DNA of 64,000 nucleotides from positions 1,139,056-1,203,055 of the forward strand of contig NZ_AP026830.1 of the NCBI RefSeq assembly GCF_026000775.1. The letters run 5' to 3'. The notes beneath the pieces were generated by a model, which was not told where the DNA came from, made no database searches, and saw nothing but the letters and a program-made list of their open reading frames with translations. This DNA comes from Vulcanisaeta souniana JCM 11219 (GTDB lineage Archaea > Thermoproteota > Thermoprotei > Thermoproteales > Thermocladiaceae). Made by a program: the position numbers and the translations under genes. The stretch's first letter is position 1. Every line of letters begins with the position of its first letter. Below are positions 18,146 through 26,735 of the stretch, piece after piece.

Positions 18146-18172
18146 CCCCTTGACAACACAATATCGACAAAT

Positions 18173-18919
18173 ATGTTCTCTCCACAAGTATATGGATACG
18201 ATAGGGCCATAACAATATTTAGTCCAGAGGGTGAGTTGTACCAGGTTAGGTACGCCGGCGAGGCTGTTAAGAGGGGTTGGGCTACCATCGGTATTAAGTG
18301 CGCCGACGGCGTTGTACTCGCTGCCGAAAAGAGGAAGGTGAGCGCCTTAATTGACTTGAACAGCATTGAGAAGGTTTATATGGTTGATGACCACGTGGGT
18401 ATAGCAGCATCAGGCCTACTATCAGATGCCAGAGTACTCATTGAACACGCAAGGCAGGAAGCCCAAACACACAAGTTACTCTATGATGAACCCATAGACG
18501 TTGAGTTATTGACCAGGAGAATTAGTGATCTTAAGCAGGTGCATACTCAGTACGGCGGCGTGAGGCCCTTTGGCGCCGCATTAATTGTTGGTGGAGTTGA
18601 TAAGCATGGACCGAGGCTATTCCAGACAGATCCTGGCGGTATCTACTTCGGTTTCTATGCAGTTGCCATGGGTGCCGAGTCAAGTAGAATAACGGAATTC
18701 CTAGAGAAGGAGTATAAGTATGATATTAGCATTAACGATTGCGTGAGACTGGCAGTTAGAGCATTGAGTCTCGTGCTTGAGGCAGCGGAGCCCGATAGGC
18801 TGGAGATTGGGGTTATCGATGTTAATACGAAGATGTTCAGGAAATTAACAACTGATGAGGTAAGCAAGTACCTGCAGGATGTTAGGAGCTCAACTGGTAC
18901 GCAGGCACCATCTTCATAA
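18173..18919 (+). CDS. psmA: Proteasome subunit alpha
   Basis: A 248-residue alpha subunit of the 20S proteasome, of typical archaeal length. The alpha signature YDRAITIFSPEGELYQVRYA lies at residues ~9-28, followed by GWATIGIKCADGVVLAAEKR. There is no N-terminal catalytic threonine, as expected for alpha. It forms the outer heptameric rings that gate substrate entry and dock the PAN or Cdc48 unfoldase. No beta subunit is in the window. It has its own promoter and diverges from the fusion methyltransferase gene. Confidence 0.97.
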   Translation: MFSPQVYGYDRAITIFSPEGELYQVRYAGEAVKRGWATIGIKCADGVVLAAEKRKVSALIDLNSIEKVYMVDDHVGIAASGLLSDARVLIEHARQEAQTHKLLYDEPIDVELLTRRISDLKQVHTQYGGVRPFGAALIVGGVDKHGPRLFQTDPGGIYFGFYAVAMGAESSRITEFLEKEYKYDISINDCVRLAVRALSLVLEAAEPDRLEIGVIDVNTKMFRKLTTDEVSKYLQDVRSSTGTQAPSS

Positions 18920-18964
18920 TAAACAGTGCAATCCTAAACCTTAAATTCAGTAATTAACGAAATA

Positions 18965-18973
18965 CCTTAAAAG
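18965..18973 (+). promoter_or_regulatory. TATA box that sets the start of the cysteine-cluster gene
   Basis: CCTTAAAAG is centred 26 nt before ATG 18995. It favours that ATG over the in-frame GTG at 18977, which would lie upstream of the expected transcription start. Confidence 0.5.
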
Positions 18974-18994
18974 TCTGTGGTTAATGGTTTAACC

Positions 18995-19588
18995 ATGATG
19001 AAGGCTGAGTTCCCTAGGGTTAGGTTCACCTGTGTATTATGCGGTGAGTGCTGTAGGCGTTACTGGATACCAGTGACGCATAGGGATGTTGCGAGGATCG
19101 CTAGGTACACTGGAATGAGGCCCAGGGAATTCCTGGCATTATTCCCTAAGGAAATGGCCGCTGACTGGGATGAACCAGTGATAAGACTTAGGGATGGCGA
19201 GTACTACCTTGTGCTTAAGAAGAGGCTTGATGGCACGTGCATATTCAATAAGTGGATCGGTGATAAGTTGATTTGCTCAGTACACTCGGTCAAGCCCAAC
19301 GTGTGTAGGTATTACCCATTCATTTACTGGCTTAATGGCGATATTGCCAAGTTCGAGGTTTATGATAAAGCACTTGGTTACTGCCCCGGCATAGGAAAGG
19401 GAGGCTATGTTGACCTTAAGATCGAGATATCGTCAATAAGCGATGCCGTAAAGGCCAAGACCGAGTTTAGGGAAATTATTAACAAGTGGGATGAGTTGGT
19501 TAGGGAGGGATCTGTTAATGGCACCTTGGAGGAATTCATGGATTACCTGGAGAAAGCCATTGATGCTTATTCCCGTAAAAATTCATAA
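18995..19588 (+). CDS. YkgJ-type cysteine-cluster protein
   Basis: About 197 residues with the CxxCGxCC-type cluster that defines the YkgJ family: FTCVLCGECCRRYW at the N-terminus, then TCIFNKW, ICSVHSVKPNVCRYYPFIYW and YCPGIG. The spaced cysteines probably hold an Fe-S cluster or zinc. The family role is unknown. The two motifs KPNVCRYYPF and the N-terminal cluster are intact. ATG 18995 is preferred for its leaderless spacing from the TATA box. It precedes trmI by 32 nt in the same direction and may share a transcript. Confidence 0.8.
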   Translation: MMKAEFPRVRFTCVLCGECCRRYWIPVTHRDVARIARYTGMRPREFLALFPKEMAADWDEPVIRLRDGEYYLVLKKRLDGTCIFNKWIGDKLICSVHSVKPNVCRYYPFIYWLNGDIAKFEVYDKALGYCPGIGKGGYVDLKIEISSISDAVKAKTEFREIINKWDELVREGSVNGTLEEFMDYLEKAIDAYSRKNS

Positions 19589-19620
19589 ATAGCCAAAACC
19601 GCATTTACCTCGAGACAAAT

Positions 19621-20412
19621 ATGCCAATAAGGGAGGGGGATTACGTTCTACTTGTCGGTGATGGGGTTAGGTCGGTGATTAAAGTCGTTAAAGGCTCGAG
19701 AATAAACACCATAAGGGGTATTATCAATGGCGATGATATAATAGGGAATGAGTACGGCATCATTGTGAGGACAAGCCTTGGCTATGAAGTAGCCATACTA
19801 AGGCCCTTAATTACGGATATACTGCTTGAAAGGGGAGGCAGGGTGACGCAGGTCATATACCCTAAGGACGCCGCGCAGATAATAATTAGCGCAGGCATAG
19901 GCCCTGGCAGTAAGGTTGCGGAGGCAGGCGTTGGCAGTGGCTTTATGACTGCCGTGCTAGCCTATTACGTGAGACCTGACGGTAAGGTATACGGTTATGA
20001 CAAGAGGGAGGATTCCATAAGGACCGCAAGGAGAAACCTTGAACTGCTTGGCCTCAATGAATGGGTTGAACTCAGACTCAGGGATGTGAGTACCGAGGGA
20101 TTCCTTGAGAAGGAGTTAGATGCCGTGATCCTGGACATGGGTGATCCATGGAATGCCCTGCCCAGCGCAACCGAAGCGCTTAGGACCGACGGTATTTTGG
20201 TGATTTACGTACCCACAGTGAACCAGGTAATTAAGGTCATTACGGCAATGAAGGGGGCAGGTTATGTAAACGTGAGGATGCTCGATGTGACGGTTAGGGA
20301 GTGGAAAACTGAGCCCAATGAGGTTAGGCCGCATACCTGGATTAATGCGCACACTGGCTTCTTAATAATTGGTAGGAGAACCATTAGACCGGCGGCTCAA
20401 CCAACCGAGTAG
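19621..20412 (+). CDS. trmI: tRNA (adenine-N1)-methyltransferase TrmI (m1A57/58)
   Basis: A 263-residue enzyme of the TrmI family. The N-terminal beta domain (REGDYVLLVGDGVRSVIKV) precedes a class I SAM fold: motif I VAEAGVGSGFMTAVLAYY, acidic VYGYDKREDSIRTARRNLE, and the active-site motif DAVILDMGDPWNALP. LVIYVPTVNQV is the strand-5 motif. It methylates A57/A58 in the T-loop of tRNAs, which stabilises them at high temperature. Its last 51 nt overlap tail-to-tail with the convergent PAP2 gene. Confidence 0.93.
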   Translation: MPIREGDYVLLVGDGVRSVIKVVKGSRINTIRGIINGDDIIGNEYGIIVRTSLGYEVAILRPLITDILLERGGRVTQVIYPKDAAQIIISAGIGPGSKVAEAGVGSGFMTAVLAYYVRPDGKVYGYDKREDSIRTARRNLELLGLNEWVELRLRDVSTEGFLEKELDAVILDMGDPWNALPSATEALRTDGILVIYVPTVNQVIKVITAMKGAGYVNVRMLDVTVREWKTEPNEVRPHTWINAHTGFLIIGRRTIRPAAQPTE

Positions 20413-21045
20413 TTTCTTCATTATCATATAAATGACCCCGTAGTACTGAGGTAGCGCAAGTACAAGTTCAACGTTGGCGATTCCCAACAACCAACCTGCA
20501 ATTACGTCGAGTGGCCAGTGAACACCAACATAAATCCTGCCATAAGACACAAGTAGGGCCTCCAGGGTTAGGGGTAGTGATACGTACCAGGGTAGCGCAA
20601 TTATTGCAGAGTACGCCCCAGTGCCTACGATTAATGCGTGGCCGGAGGGATATGATGAATCCAATTGCTCATGAATTAGTGGGGTTATGTGAAGTACGAG
20701 GAATGGCCTTGGTTCGTAGATTATATGCTTCATTAACTCACCAAGCAGTAGGCTTATTACAAATGCGGAAACCATCAATACGCTCGCCCTCCTATACCTA
20801 CCACCGAAGTACCATAGTATTAGGGCTATGGGTATCCAGAAAAGGGCTCTTCCGTAGTCATCAATGCTGATTACGGTAAGTAATGGCGTTAGTGCCTGCA
20901 CCTTATTATTGAATACAGTAAAGAATAGGTAAGTATTCACTGGGTTGGCTTCGGAGTTCATGAGTATGTACATGGTTAATAAGGCATATAGCGCGTATAG
21001 CATTAATGCCACATAAAGGTGTCTGTGCTCAATCCTCACCTTCAT
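20362..21045 (-). CDS. PAP2-family membrane phosphatase
   Basis: About 227 residues with six membrane helices and the three motifs of the lipid phosphatase family: KHIIYEPRP (K-x6-R-P), YPSGHALIVG (P-S-G-H) and YGRIYVGVHWPLDV (R-x5-H-x3-D). These enzymes remove phosphate from phosphatidic or isoprenoid (dolichyl) diphosphates at the membrane. Polyprenyl diphosphate recycling is plausible in an archaeon but not proven. ATG 21045 is taken; GTG and TTG lie 1 and 2 codons upstream. The C-terminus, rich in Lys and Arg, lies in the 51-nt convergent overlap with trmI. Confidence 0.85.
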   Translation of the reverse strand: MKVRIEHRHLYVALMLYALYALLTMYILMNSEANPVNTYLFFTVFNNKVQALTPLLTVISIDDYGRALFWIPIALILWYFGGRYRRASVLMVSAFVISLLLGELMKHIIYEPRPFLVLHITPLIHEQLDSSYPSGHALIVGTGAYSAIIALPWYVSLPLTLEALLVSYGRIYVGVHWPLDVIAGWLLGIANVELVLALPQYYGVIYMIMKKLLGWLSRRSNGSPTNY

Positions 21046-21138
21046 CACCAACGTGGCGCTGGACGAGTCTTATTAGCATTACTCTCTACCTATGGCATAA
21101 GTTTTAATTCCACTTAATCCAGCCATAAACCGTCAATA

Positions 21139-22974
21139 ATGCCCGTCAGAATAGCAGTTGTTGATAAGGACCTGTGCCAACCAAGGAAGTGTAGTCAGGA
21201 GTGTATTAGGTTCTGCCCAATCGTGAGGAGTGGTAAGAGGGCAATATATATGGACGAGCAGTTGGGCCATCCAGTCATTACTGACCTATGCACGGCCTGT
21301 GGCATATGCGTTAGGAAGTGTCCCTTTGAGGCAATAACGATCGTTAATCTACCCAGTGAGTTGGGTGAGGACTGTGTCCATCAATACGGCCCCAGCGGCT
21401 TCAAACTCTTCAGGCTGCCCATGCCCAAGCCTGGTAGGGTTCTCGGTATAATTGGGCAGAATGCAATGGGTAAGACAACAATAGCCAAGATACTCTCAGG
21501 TGAGTTAAAACCGAACCTGTGCACAAACACCCAGTCCTCTGTGGATGATATCATAAGGTTCTTTAGGGGTACGGAGCTACAACCCTACTTAAATAAGCTG
21601 TACAGGAGTGAGATTAGGGTTGTTCATAAGCCCCAGTATATCGAGTTAATACCCATGTATGTTAAGGGCACGGTTAAGGACGTATTAATGAAGGTGGGCA
21701 GTGAGGAGGAGGTCATGAGGATCGCGGGGAAGCTAAACCTCATGCATTTACTCAATAGGGACGTTAGTAAGTTAAGCGGCGGTGAGCTGCAGAGACTTGC
21801 AATTGCAGCGGCGCTCCTTAGGGGCGCTGATACGTACATATTTGATGAACCAACAACCCACCTTGATATTGTTGAAAGGATGAGGGTTGCAGAGGCCATT
21901 AGGGATACCGCCGGTGGTAATAAGTACGTGATAGTCATAGACCACGACTTGGCCGTACTTGATTACCTAGCGGATCAAGTGGTTATTCTCTACGGTAAGC
22001 CCGGCGCTTATGGTATTGTATCCCACATGAGGGGCGCCAGGGAGGGCATTAATGAGTACCTTAGTGGTTACTTAGCTAGTGAGAACATGTTGATAAGGAG
22101 GGAACCCATTAAGTTCAGGGTCAAGCCAGCCCCAAGGCCCATCCAGAGGGAAAGGATACTGCTTGAGTGGACTGACTTGGTAAAGAGACTTGGTGATTTT
22201 AAGCTTGAGGTTAGGGCCGGCGTTATCCATAGGGGTGAGGTCATTGGCGTATTAGGCCCCAATGGCATTGGTAAGACCACGTTTGCGAGACTCCTCGTTA
22301 ATGAGGTAGAGCCTGACTCAGGGGTCGTGATCCCGCATGGCGAGGCTAGGATTAGTTATAAGCCTCAGTACGTTAGAGACTTGGCCATTAAGTACGGTGA
22401 TAAGACCGTAAGGGAATACCTTGCTATGACCGCAGGTAATGATTTCAACACGAGAATAATCTGGCCCGATCTAGCCAATGGATTATCACTAATACCTTTG
22501 ATGGATAGGGAATTATCGGGCTTAAGTGGCGGTGAACTCCAGAGGGTGGTTGTCGCTGGGTCATTACTCAAGGATGTGGAGGTTTACCTACTTGATGAGC
22601 CCATGGCCTACCTGGACATTGAACAGAGGGTTAGGGTTGCGTCAGTAATAAGGAGGATAATTGAGGAGAGGGACGTTATTGCCCTTGTTATTGAACACGA
22701 CATAACGATGATTGATTACCTAAGCACGTCAGTCATGGTATTCCTAGGGGAGCCTGGTAAACACGGCATTGCGGAATCGCCTACTGACCTGAGGGCAGGC
22801 ATGAATGAGTTCCTTAAGAACCAGGACGTGACATTTAGGAGGGAACCCCAGGTGGGTAGGCCAAGAATAAATAAGAGAGGCTCATATCTAGATAGGTTAC
22901 AGAGAAGTATTGGTGAGTATTACTACTACATGAGTACTGAGGAAACAGAGGAAACAGAGACCAAGAGGGACTGA
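21139..22974 (+). CDS. ABCE1/Rli1 ribosome-recycling ATPase
   Basis: A 611-residue ABC protein. The N-terminal Fe-S region has CQPRKCSQECIRFCP and CTACGICVRKCPF, which hold two 4Fe-4S clusters. Two nucleotide-binding domains follow: Walker A GQNAMGKTT and GPNGIGKTT, signature LSGGELQR in both, and Walker B TYIFDEPTTHLD and VYLLDEPMAYLD. With aPelota or aRF1 it splits terminated or stalled ribosomes. It is the first gene of a pair; the dehydrogenase gene starts the base after its stop. A TATA-like AGTTTTAATTCC lies ~35 nt upstream. Confidence 0.97.
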   Translation: MPVRIAVVDKDLCQPRKCSQECIRFCPIVRSGKRAIYMDEQLGHPVITDLCTACGICVRKCPFEAITIVNLPSELGEDCVHQYGPSGFKLFRLPMPKPGRVLGIIGQNAMGKTTIAKILSGELKPNLCTNTQSSVDDIIRFFRGTELQPYLNKLYRSEIRVVHKPQYIELIPMYVKGTVKDVLMKVGSEEEVMRIAGKLNLMHLLNRDVSKLSGGELQRLAIAAALLRGADTYIFDEPTTHLDIVERMRVAEAIRDTAGGNKYVIVIDHDLAVLDYLADQVVILYGKPGAYGIVSHMRGAREGINEYLSGYLASENMLIRREPIKFRVKPAPRPIQRERILLEWTDLVKRLGDFKLEVRAGVIHRGEVIGVLGPNGIGKTTFARLLVNEVEPDSGVVIPHGEARISYKPQYVRDLAIKYGDKTVREYLAMTAGNDFNTRIIWPDLANGLSLIPLMDRELSGLSGGELQRVVVAGSLLKDVEVYLLDEPMAYLDIEQRVRVASVIRRIIEERDVIALVIEHDITMIDYLSTSVMVFLGEPGKHGIAESPTDLRAGMNEFLKNQDVTFRREPQVGRPRINKRGSYLDRLQRSIGEYYYYMSTEETEETETKRD

Positions 22975-24132
22975 GTGGGTTGGATTAATAAAGATGCTAG
23001 GATGCCCATTAATACCGTGGTTGCCGTAGGTATTGTTGGTTTAGGTCCCATGGGACGTGCAACTGCCCATTACCTGGTTAAGCATACGGACCATGTCGTT
23101 AATGGTTATGACAACAGTGAGGAGGCAATCAATGGGGCTAGGAGGATTGGCGTTAATGGTGCCGTTAAGGCTGATGCCACGAAGTACGAGGATTTAAGGC
23201 GCATTGCCGGCGAGAATGACGTAATCATTAGTGCAGTTCCGCAGTCAATAGCTGATCAGGTGGTCCTTAAGACCCATGAACTCGGTAAGCCGGTGATTGA
23301 CCTAATATTCATGTGGAGTTACAACGAGGAATTGGCCCATAAGTTGAATAATGGACCCATTATTATTCCAGCCTGTGGCTGGGCCCCTGGGCTTACGAAT
23401 TTGCTGGCTATGGCGGCGGCCAGTGAGCTTGAGGCCGTTGAGGAGGTTGGTATACACGTTGGCGGTAACCCGGTTAATCCGAGACCACCACTTTACTATG
23501 AATTACTCTTCTCCCTTGGGAGTACTGCTGATGAGTATGTTAGGCCTGCGACGATCATTAGGGATGGCAAGGTGGTTAGTGTTGAGCCTCTTGCGGAGAT
23601 CTTTGACTTCAGGACTTGGCTTGTTGATGGTGATTTCGCGGAGTTCTACACGGATGGCTTGAGCACATTACTAGTTTCATTACCCAAGTACTTCAGGACG
23701 CTGAGGAGTGTTTACGAGAGGACTATTAGGTGGAGGAGACATTTGGAGGTTATGAGGGTCCTAAAGGACCTTGGGTTGCTAAGTGATGTGGAGACAGCAA
23801 AGTACGTGCTCTCTAAGTCACTGAGGTTTGGTGTAAATGACTTCTCAATAACCGTTGTTGAGGCTGTGGGTGAGGCAGGTGGTGATAGGGCTATTGTTAG
23901 GTTTGAGGGTATTGACCATGCTAAGGGTGATTTCACGTCAATGGCTAGGCTCACCGGCTTCACGGCAGCCATCATAGCCGACCTAGTGGCCAAGGACAAG
24001 ATCAAAGGCGAAGGACTAACACCAATTGAAGAAGCTTATATCAGCAATAGAAATCTATTGAACGAAGTGATTAATGGTCTAAGCAGGGAGGGTATTAAGT
24101 TCTGGAGGTCAGTAACGTCTATCGTAAAGTAA
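22975..24132 (+). CDS. Saccharopine-dehydrogenase-like oxidoreductase
   Basis: About 385 residues. The Rossmann motif GIVGLGPMGRATAHYLVKH begins near residue 18, followed by an acidic strand-2 residue and IISAVPQS. The middle part, IIPACGWAPGLTNLLAMAA, and GNPVNPRPPLYYELLFS are typical of the saccharopine dehydrogenase / lysine-6-dehydrogenase family, which acts on amino-acid substrates. The precise substrate is open. GTG 22975 directly follows the ABCE1 stop; an ATG at 23002 is an equally good start. Coupling with abce1 is likely, but no functional link is known to me. Confidence 0.7.
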   Translation: MGWINKDARMPINTVVAVGIVGLGPMGRATAHYLVKHTDHVVNGYDNSEEAINGARRIGVNGAVKADATKYEDLRRIAGENDVIISAVPQSIADQVVLKTHELGKPVIDLIFMWSYNEELAHKLNNGPIIIPACGWAPGLTNLLAMAAASELEAVEEVGIHVGGNPVNPRPPLYYELLFSLGSTADEYVRPATIIRDGKVVSVEPLAEIFDFRTWLVDGDFAEFYTDGLSTLLVSLPKYFRTLRSVYERTIRWRRHLEVMRVLKDLGLLSDVETAKYVLSKSLRFGVNDFSITVVEAVGEAGGDRAIVRFEGIDHAKGDFTSMARLTGFTAAIIADLVAKDKIKGEGLTPIEEAYISNRNLLNEVINGLSREGIKFWRSVTSIVK

Positions 24133-24165
24133 CAAAGCTTATTAGGCTGTAGCGTATCCCCTTAA

Positions 24166-24615
24166 ATGAGGATGGTCAATTGGATTAAGATAACAATACC
24201 TCCAATCGTAACTGGCATAGGCTATGCAATGATTGAAGCGATGATTTTGCCGGAGCTTGTATATGCATTTCACCACGACCCAGTAAACTCATGGTACCTA
24301 GCCCTAGTTCATTACTACCCGTGGTTGGGCATGTGGCTCTATAGAGTTGGCGTTGCAATAGTGCTGGCAATACCGTGGGCCGTGTTCGGGGATTTCTGGC
24401 AGTGGTTATTTGCTGCTGATATAGCAATATGGAGCGAGGATGCAGCATTTTGGCTGTTCTCTGGGCATATACCGCATTCATGGGGCTACATTAGTAGTCT
24501 CCATATCTTTACATATCCAACTATACCAATACATGGAGGACTGCCGCTTTACTATATACCAGCTGCAATAGTACTTTACATAAGTATCATAAAAATAAGG
24601 GAAAGAAGGGGGTAA
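24166..24615 (+). CDS. Aromatic- and His-rich polytopic membrane protein
   Basis: 149 residues with about four membrane helices (IKITIPPIVTGIGYAMIEA, YPWLGMWLYRVGVAIVLA and others). It is unusually rich in Trp, Tyr and His (MWLYRVGV, AFHHDP, LFSGHIPHSWGY), with a basic tail IKIRERRG. I recognise no family. ATG 24166 and ATG 24172 are both possible. It follows the dehydrogenase gene by 33 nt in the same direction and converges with the small AbrB-type gene, with 5 nt between stops. Confidence 0.5.
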   Translation: MRMVNWIKITIPPIVTGIGYAMIEAMILPELVYAFHHDPVNSWYLALVHYYPWLGMWLYRVGVAIVLAIPWAVFGDFWQWLFAADIAIWSEDAAFWLFSGHIPHSWGYISSLHIFTYPTIPIHGGLPLYYIPAAIVLYISIIKIRERRG

Positions 24616-24620
24616 TTACA

Positions 24621-24947
24621 TCAGTTCCTGGGTGCGCTACCAACATAATGCCCGCCAGACTCAATGGGCTCTATATGCATTATTTCAATTTCATCAAGAG
24701 GCATAATGTTGAAGGTCTCCCTGATCTCCCTTGGTATAGTGAATTGACGGGAAAGCGCACGCCTGTTCCTCAATAACTTAACTCTATTAATCCTGATAAC
24801 GCTGTTACCATGCCTAATGACCACGTTAACAAATAGGCTCTTCTCGATACCGAGGGCCTTAATAATGCTCGATGGTATTAGGACTTGGTTATTTATATAA
24901 ACACGAGTCCTGTAAGGAAGTCCGTTGGTCTTGATTCCCCTACCCAT
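24621..24947 (-). CDS. Small DNA-binding protein with two AbrB/SpoVT hairpins
   Basis: About 108 residues. Two copies of the swapped-hairpin motif appear in tandem: TRVYINNQVLIPSSIIKALG and RQFTIPREIRETFNIMPLD, each followed by a short helix and a strand. This is the shape of AbrB/MazE-type regulators, usually antitoxins or transition-state regulators. No toxin gene is adjacent. ATG 24947 is chosen because the frame beyond it begins at TTG in a region with no promoter signal. A tandem double hairpin in one chain is less common than one. Confidence 0.55.
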   Translation of the reverse strand: MGRGIKTNGLPYRTRVYINNQVLIPSSIIKALGIEKSLFVNVVIRHGNSVIRINRVKLLRNRRALSRQFTIPREIRETFNIMPLDEIEIMHIEPIESGGHYVGSAPRN

Positions 24948-25084
24948 GACAAGAGAATGCCGAAACAATGTTCATTATAAAAGTATCCCATCCAGTTAAC
25001 ATGAGACGCATGTCAAAAAATAGAAAATGCGCAAAGAGACGATGTGAACAGGGTAATCACATAACAAAGACAACAGGCAATAAC

Positions 25085-25104
25085 CAAATGGGTAGACCCA
25101 TTTG
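25085..25104. repeat. Perfect 8-bp hairpin
   Basis: CAAATGGG, a 4-nt loop TAGA, then CCCATTTG form a perfect stem-loop in the gap between the AbrB gene and tRNA-Val. The flanking 250 nt hold no coding frame. It could be a terminator, a processing site or a small RNA element; nothing distinguishes these. Confidence 0.35.
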
Positions 25105-25205
25105 ATCTATGTCTCCTAACCTCCATAAATCAAATTCAGTAAGCGGGAAAATCAGTAAGGATATCGAAGAAAAATGCTTTTAAATTAGTGAGGAACAATC
25201 ACGTC

Positions 25206-25300
25206 GGGCCCGTAGTCTAGCTTGGTAGGATGCCCAGGGGCTGATGCCCCGCCTAAGCCTCACGCGCGGGAGATCCCGGGTTCAAGTCCCGGCGGGCCCA
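25206..25300 (+). tRNA. tRNA-Val(CAC) with a 21-nt intron at position 29/30
   Basis: The acceptor stem GGGCCCG pairs with CGGGCCC, the D stem is GTCT/GGAT, and the T arm reads CCGGG TTCAAGT CCCGG, ending in A73 with an encoded CCA at 25301-25303. Removing 25236-25256 (21 nt) gives an anticodon arm CCCGC-CTCACGC-GCGGG with anticodon CAC at 25261-25263. The splice junction is unambiguous because no base is shared across the boundary. The intron begins AGGGGC and can fold as GGGGC-TGAT-GCCCC. The mature RNA is 74 nt. The intron lies in the anticodon stem, not at the canonical 37/38 site. Confidence 0.93.
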
Positions 25301-25433
25301 CCAAACCTTATCATCATCATTTATGGAGTTTTTTGTTTGTTTTCAATTACATAAATTCTGTTTTTATGCGTCGATGAATCTTAGCTATTAAAAATGTTAT
25401 TTTTATTTGCCATTATTATAATGTGGTTATTTG

Positions 25434-25793
25434 ATGACAAATATCTACATGGGACGTAATAGTTGTTATGCGGTTAATGAGGGTATGTACGTAACATCCG
25501 GACCCATGGATCTGGGTAGGGTTGCCGCACATTTGTTTCTTCACTTAAGGGACTTTAGGCGAGGATGGACATATGACCATGATTGTAAAAGGATCGACAT
25601 GGATAAAGAATTATTTGAGGCTAGATGCAGGTATCTAGTTAGGATTTGTAGGGATCAGGGCTTGGGTGATTGTGATAGCGCCGAGGACTTAGTTAATGAC
25701 GTCGTCAGAACACTTAAACTACCTAAATGGGCTGAGGAAATGGCGGTTAGGAACATCATCAGGATTAAGTCAATAACAGACTTCTCAACTTAG
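25434..25793 (+). CDS. Hypothetical protein
   Basis: About 119 residues, rich in Arg, Asp and aromatic residues, with cysteines at NSCYAV, DHDCKR, ARCRYLVRICRDQ and GDCDSA. It is mostly helical, with no membrane segment. No family is recognised. ATG 25434 is chosen over a TTG one codon before it. The 3' end overlaps the convergent Gfo/Idh gene by 9 nt. A TATA-like stretch GTTATTTTTATTTGC is ~35 nt upstream. It follows tRNA-Val, so a lineage-specific or acquired gene is possible. Confidence 0.5.
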   Translation: MTNIYMGRNSCYAVNEGMYVTSGPMDLGRVAAHLFLHLRDFRRGWTYDHDCKRIDMDKELFEARCRYLVRICRDQGLGDCDSAEDLVNDVVRTLKLPKWAEEMAVRNIIRIKSITDFST

Positions 25794-26699
25794 CAATTCG
25801 CCCAGGTTTATAACTGATTTATTTGAGATTATTCCTTCTACTATGGCCAGCGTCCTAATTGCATTTATAATATCTATGACGGGTTCCTCAATGCCTCTTA
25901 TGACGTTTAACGCATGGGTTAATTCCTGCCTTAATTGGTCCATGCCCTCTATCATGTGCCTTGACCCATCGCGGATCAAGGACTTATTTAGTAGATCCAC
26001 TTCGTAATGTCTATTCCTTAGGGTAAGGATCATTCTCCTAATCCTTACTTCGTAATCCCAGGATGCATGCAGTACATACATGGTCTCATCAATGTCAAGT
26101 AATGCCCATGCTGTACTCACAGGGTTTCCCCTGAGGAGCCTGCCAATTATTTTAACCTCATCACTATAGACCATGCTAAGTACTAGGTCTATATCATGAA
26201 TGCCTAGATCAAGGAGCACGTTACCGTAAGACTGCGGGTTACCTCTTAGGGGCCCTACCCTTATTGTCTCCACGTGTATGGGCCTCTCATTACTTAATTC
26301 ATTAATTAACGCCCTGTATGCCGGGTTGAACCTCTCTATGTGGCCCACAAGCACTTTTCTACCAAGGGCCTGGGATTTACGGTATAGGTCCATTGCTTCA
26401 CTGAGCCTTTCAGTAATCGGCTTCTCTATTAATAGGTCCATGTGATTTATGAGTTCGCTGGCTATACCGTAGTGAAGCCTTGTCGGTGTCGCTATTATAC
26501 CAAGGTCTGGCTTGTAGGGGAGGGCATCATGCACGTCGGTGAATACCAGGTCTGCGCCTTGGTTCTTGGCGATCTCGAGCCTTTGCCTGTCGATGTCCAC
26601 TGCATATACATTGGTTACCAGGTTCTCCTTCTTCAATTGCGACAATACCTTTATGTGGTTGAGCCCCATCGAACCAATGCCAATAACAAGGACCCTCAC
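25785..26699 (-). CDS. Gfo/Idh/MocA-family NAD(P)-dependent oxidoreductase
   Basis: 304 residues. An N-terminal Rossmann motif VLVIGIGSMGLNHIKVLS is followed by YAVDIDRQRLEIA, LGIIATPTRLHYG and the family signature LLIEKPITERLSEAMDL (E-K-P). The substrate-binding domain includes GHIERFNPAYRAL and DLGIHDIDLVL. These enzymes oxidise or reduce sugars and sugar acids. The sugar is not evident. The start codon is GTG at 26699, with a TATA-like TTAATTAAG ~30 nt upstream. The gene is transcribed on its own. Confidence 0.85.
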   Translation of the reverse strand: MRVLVIGIGSMGLNHIKVLSQLKKENLVTNVYAVDIDRQRLEIAKNQGADLVFTDVHDALPYKPDLGIIATPTRLHYGIASELINHMDLLIEKPITERLSEAMDLYRKSQALGRKVLVGHIERFNPAYRALINELSNERPIHVETIRVGPLRGNPQSYGNVLLDLGIHDIDLVLSMVYSDEVKIIGRLLRGNPVSTAWALLDIDETMYVLHASWDYEVRIRRMILTLRNRHYEVDLLNKSLIRDGSRHMIEGMDQLRQELTHALNVIRGIEEPVIDIINAIRTLAIVEGIISNKSVINLGELLS

Positions 26700-26735
26700 G
26701 GTGGTTTTAACCAGGGTACCTCTTAATTAAATTAA

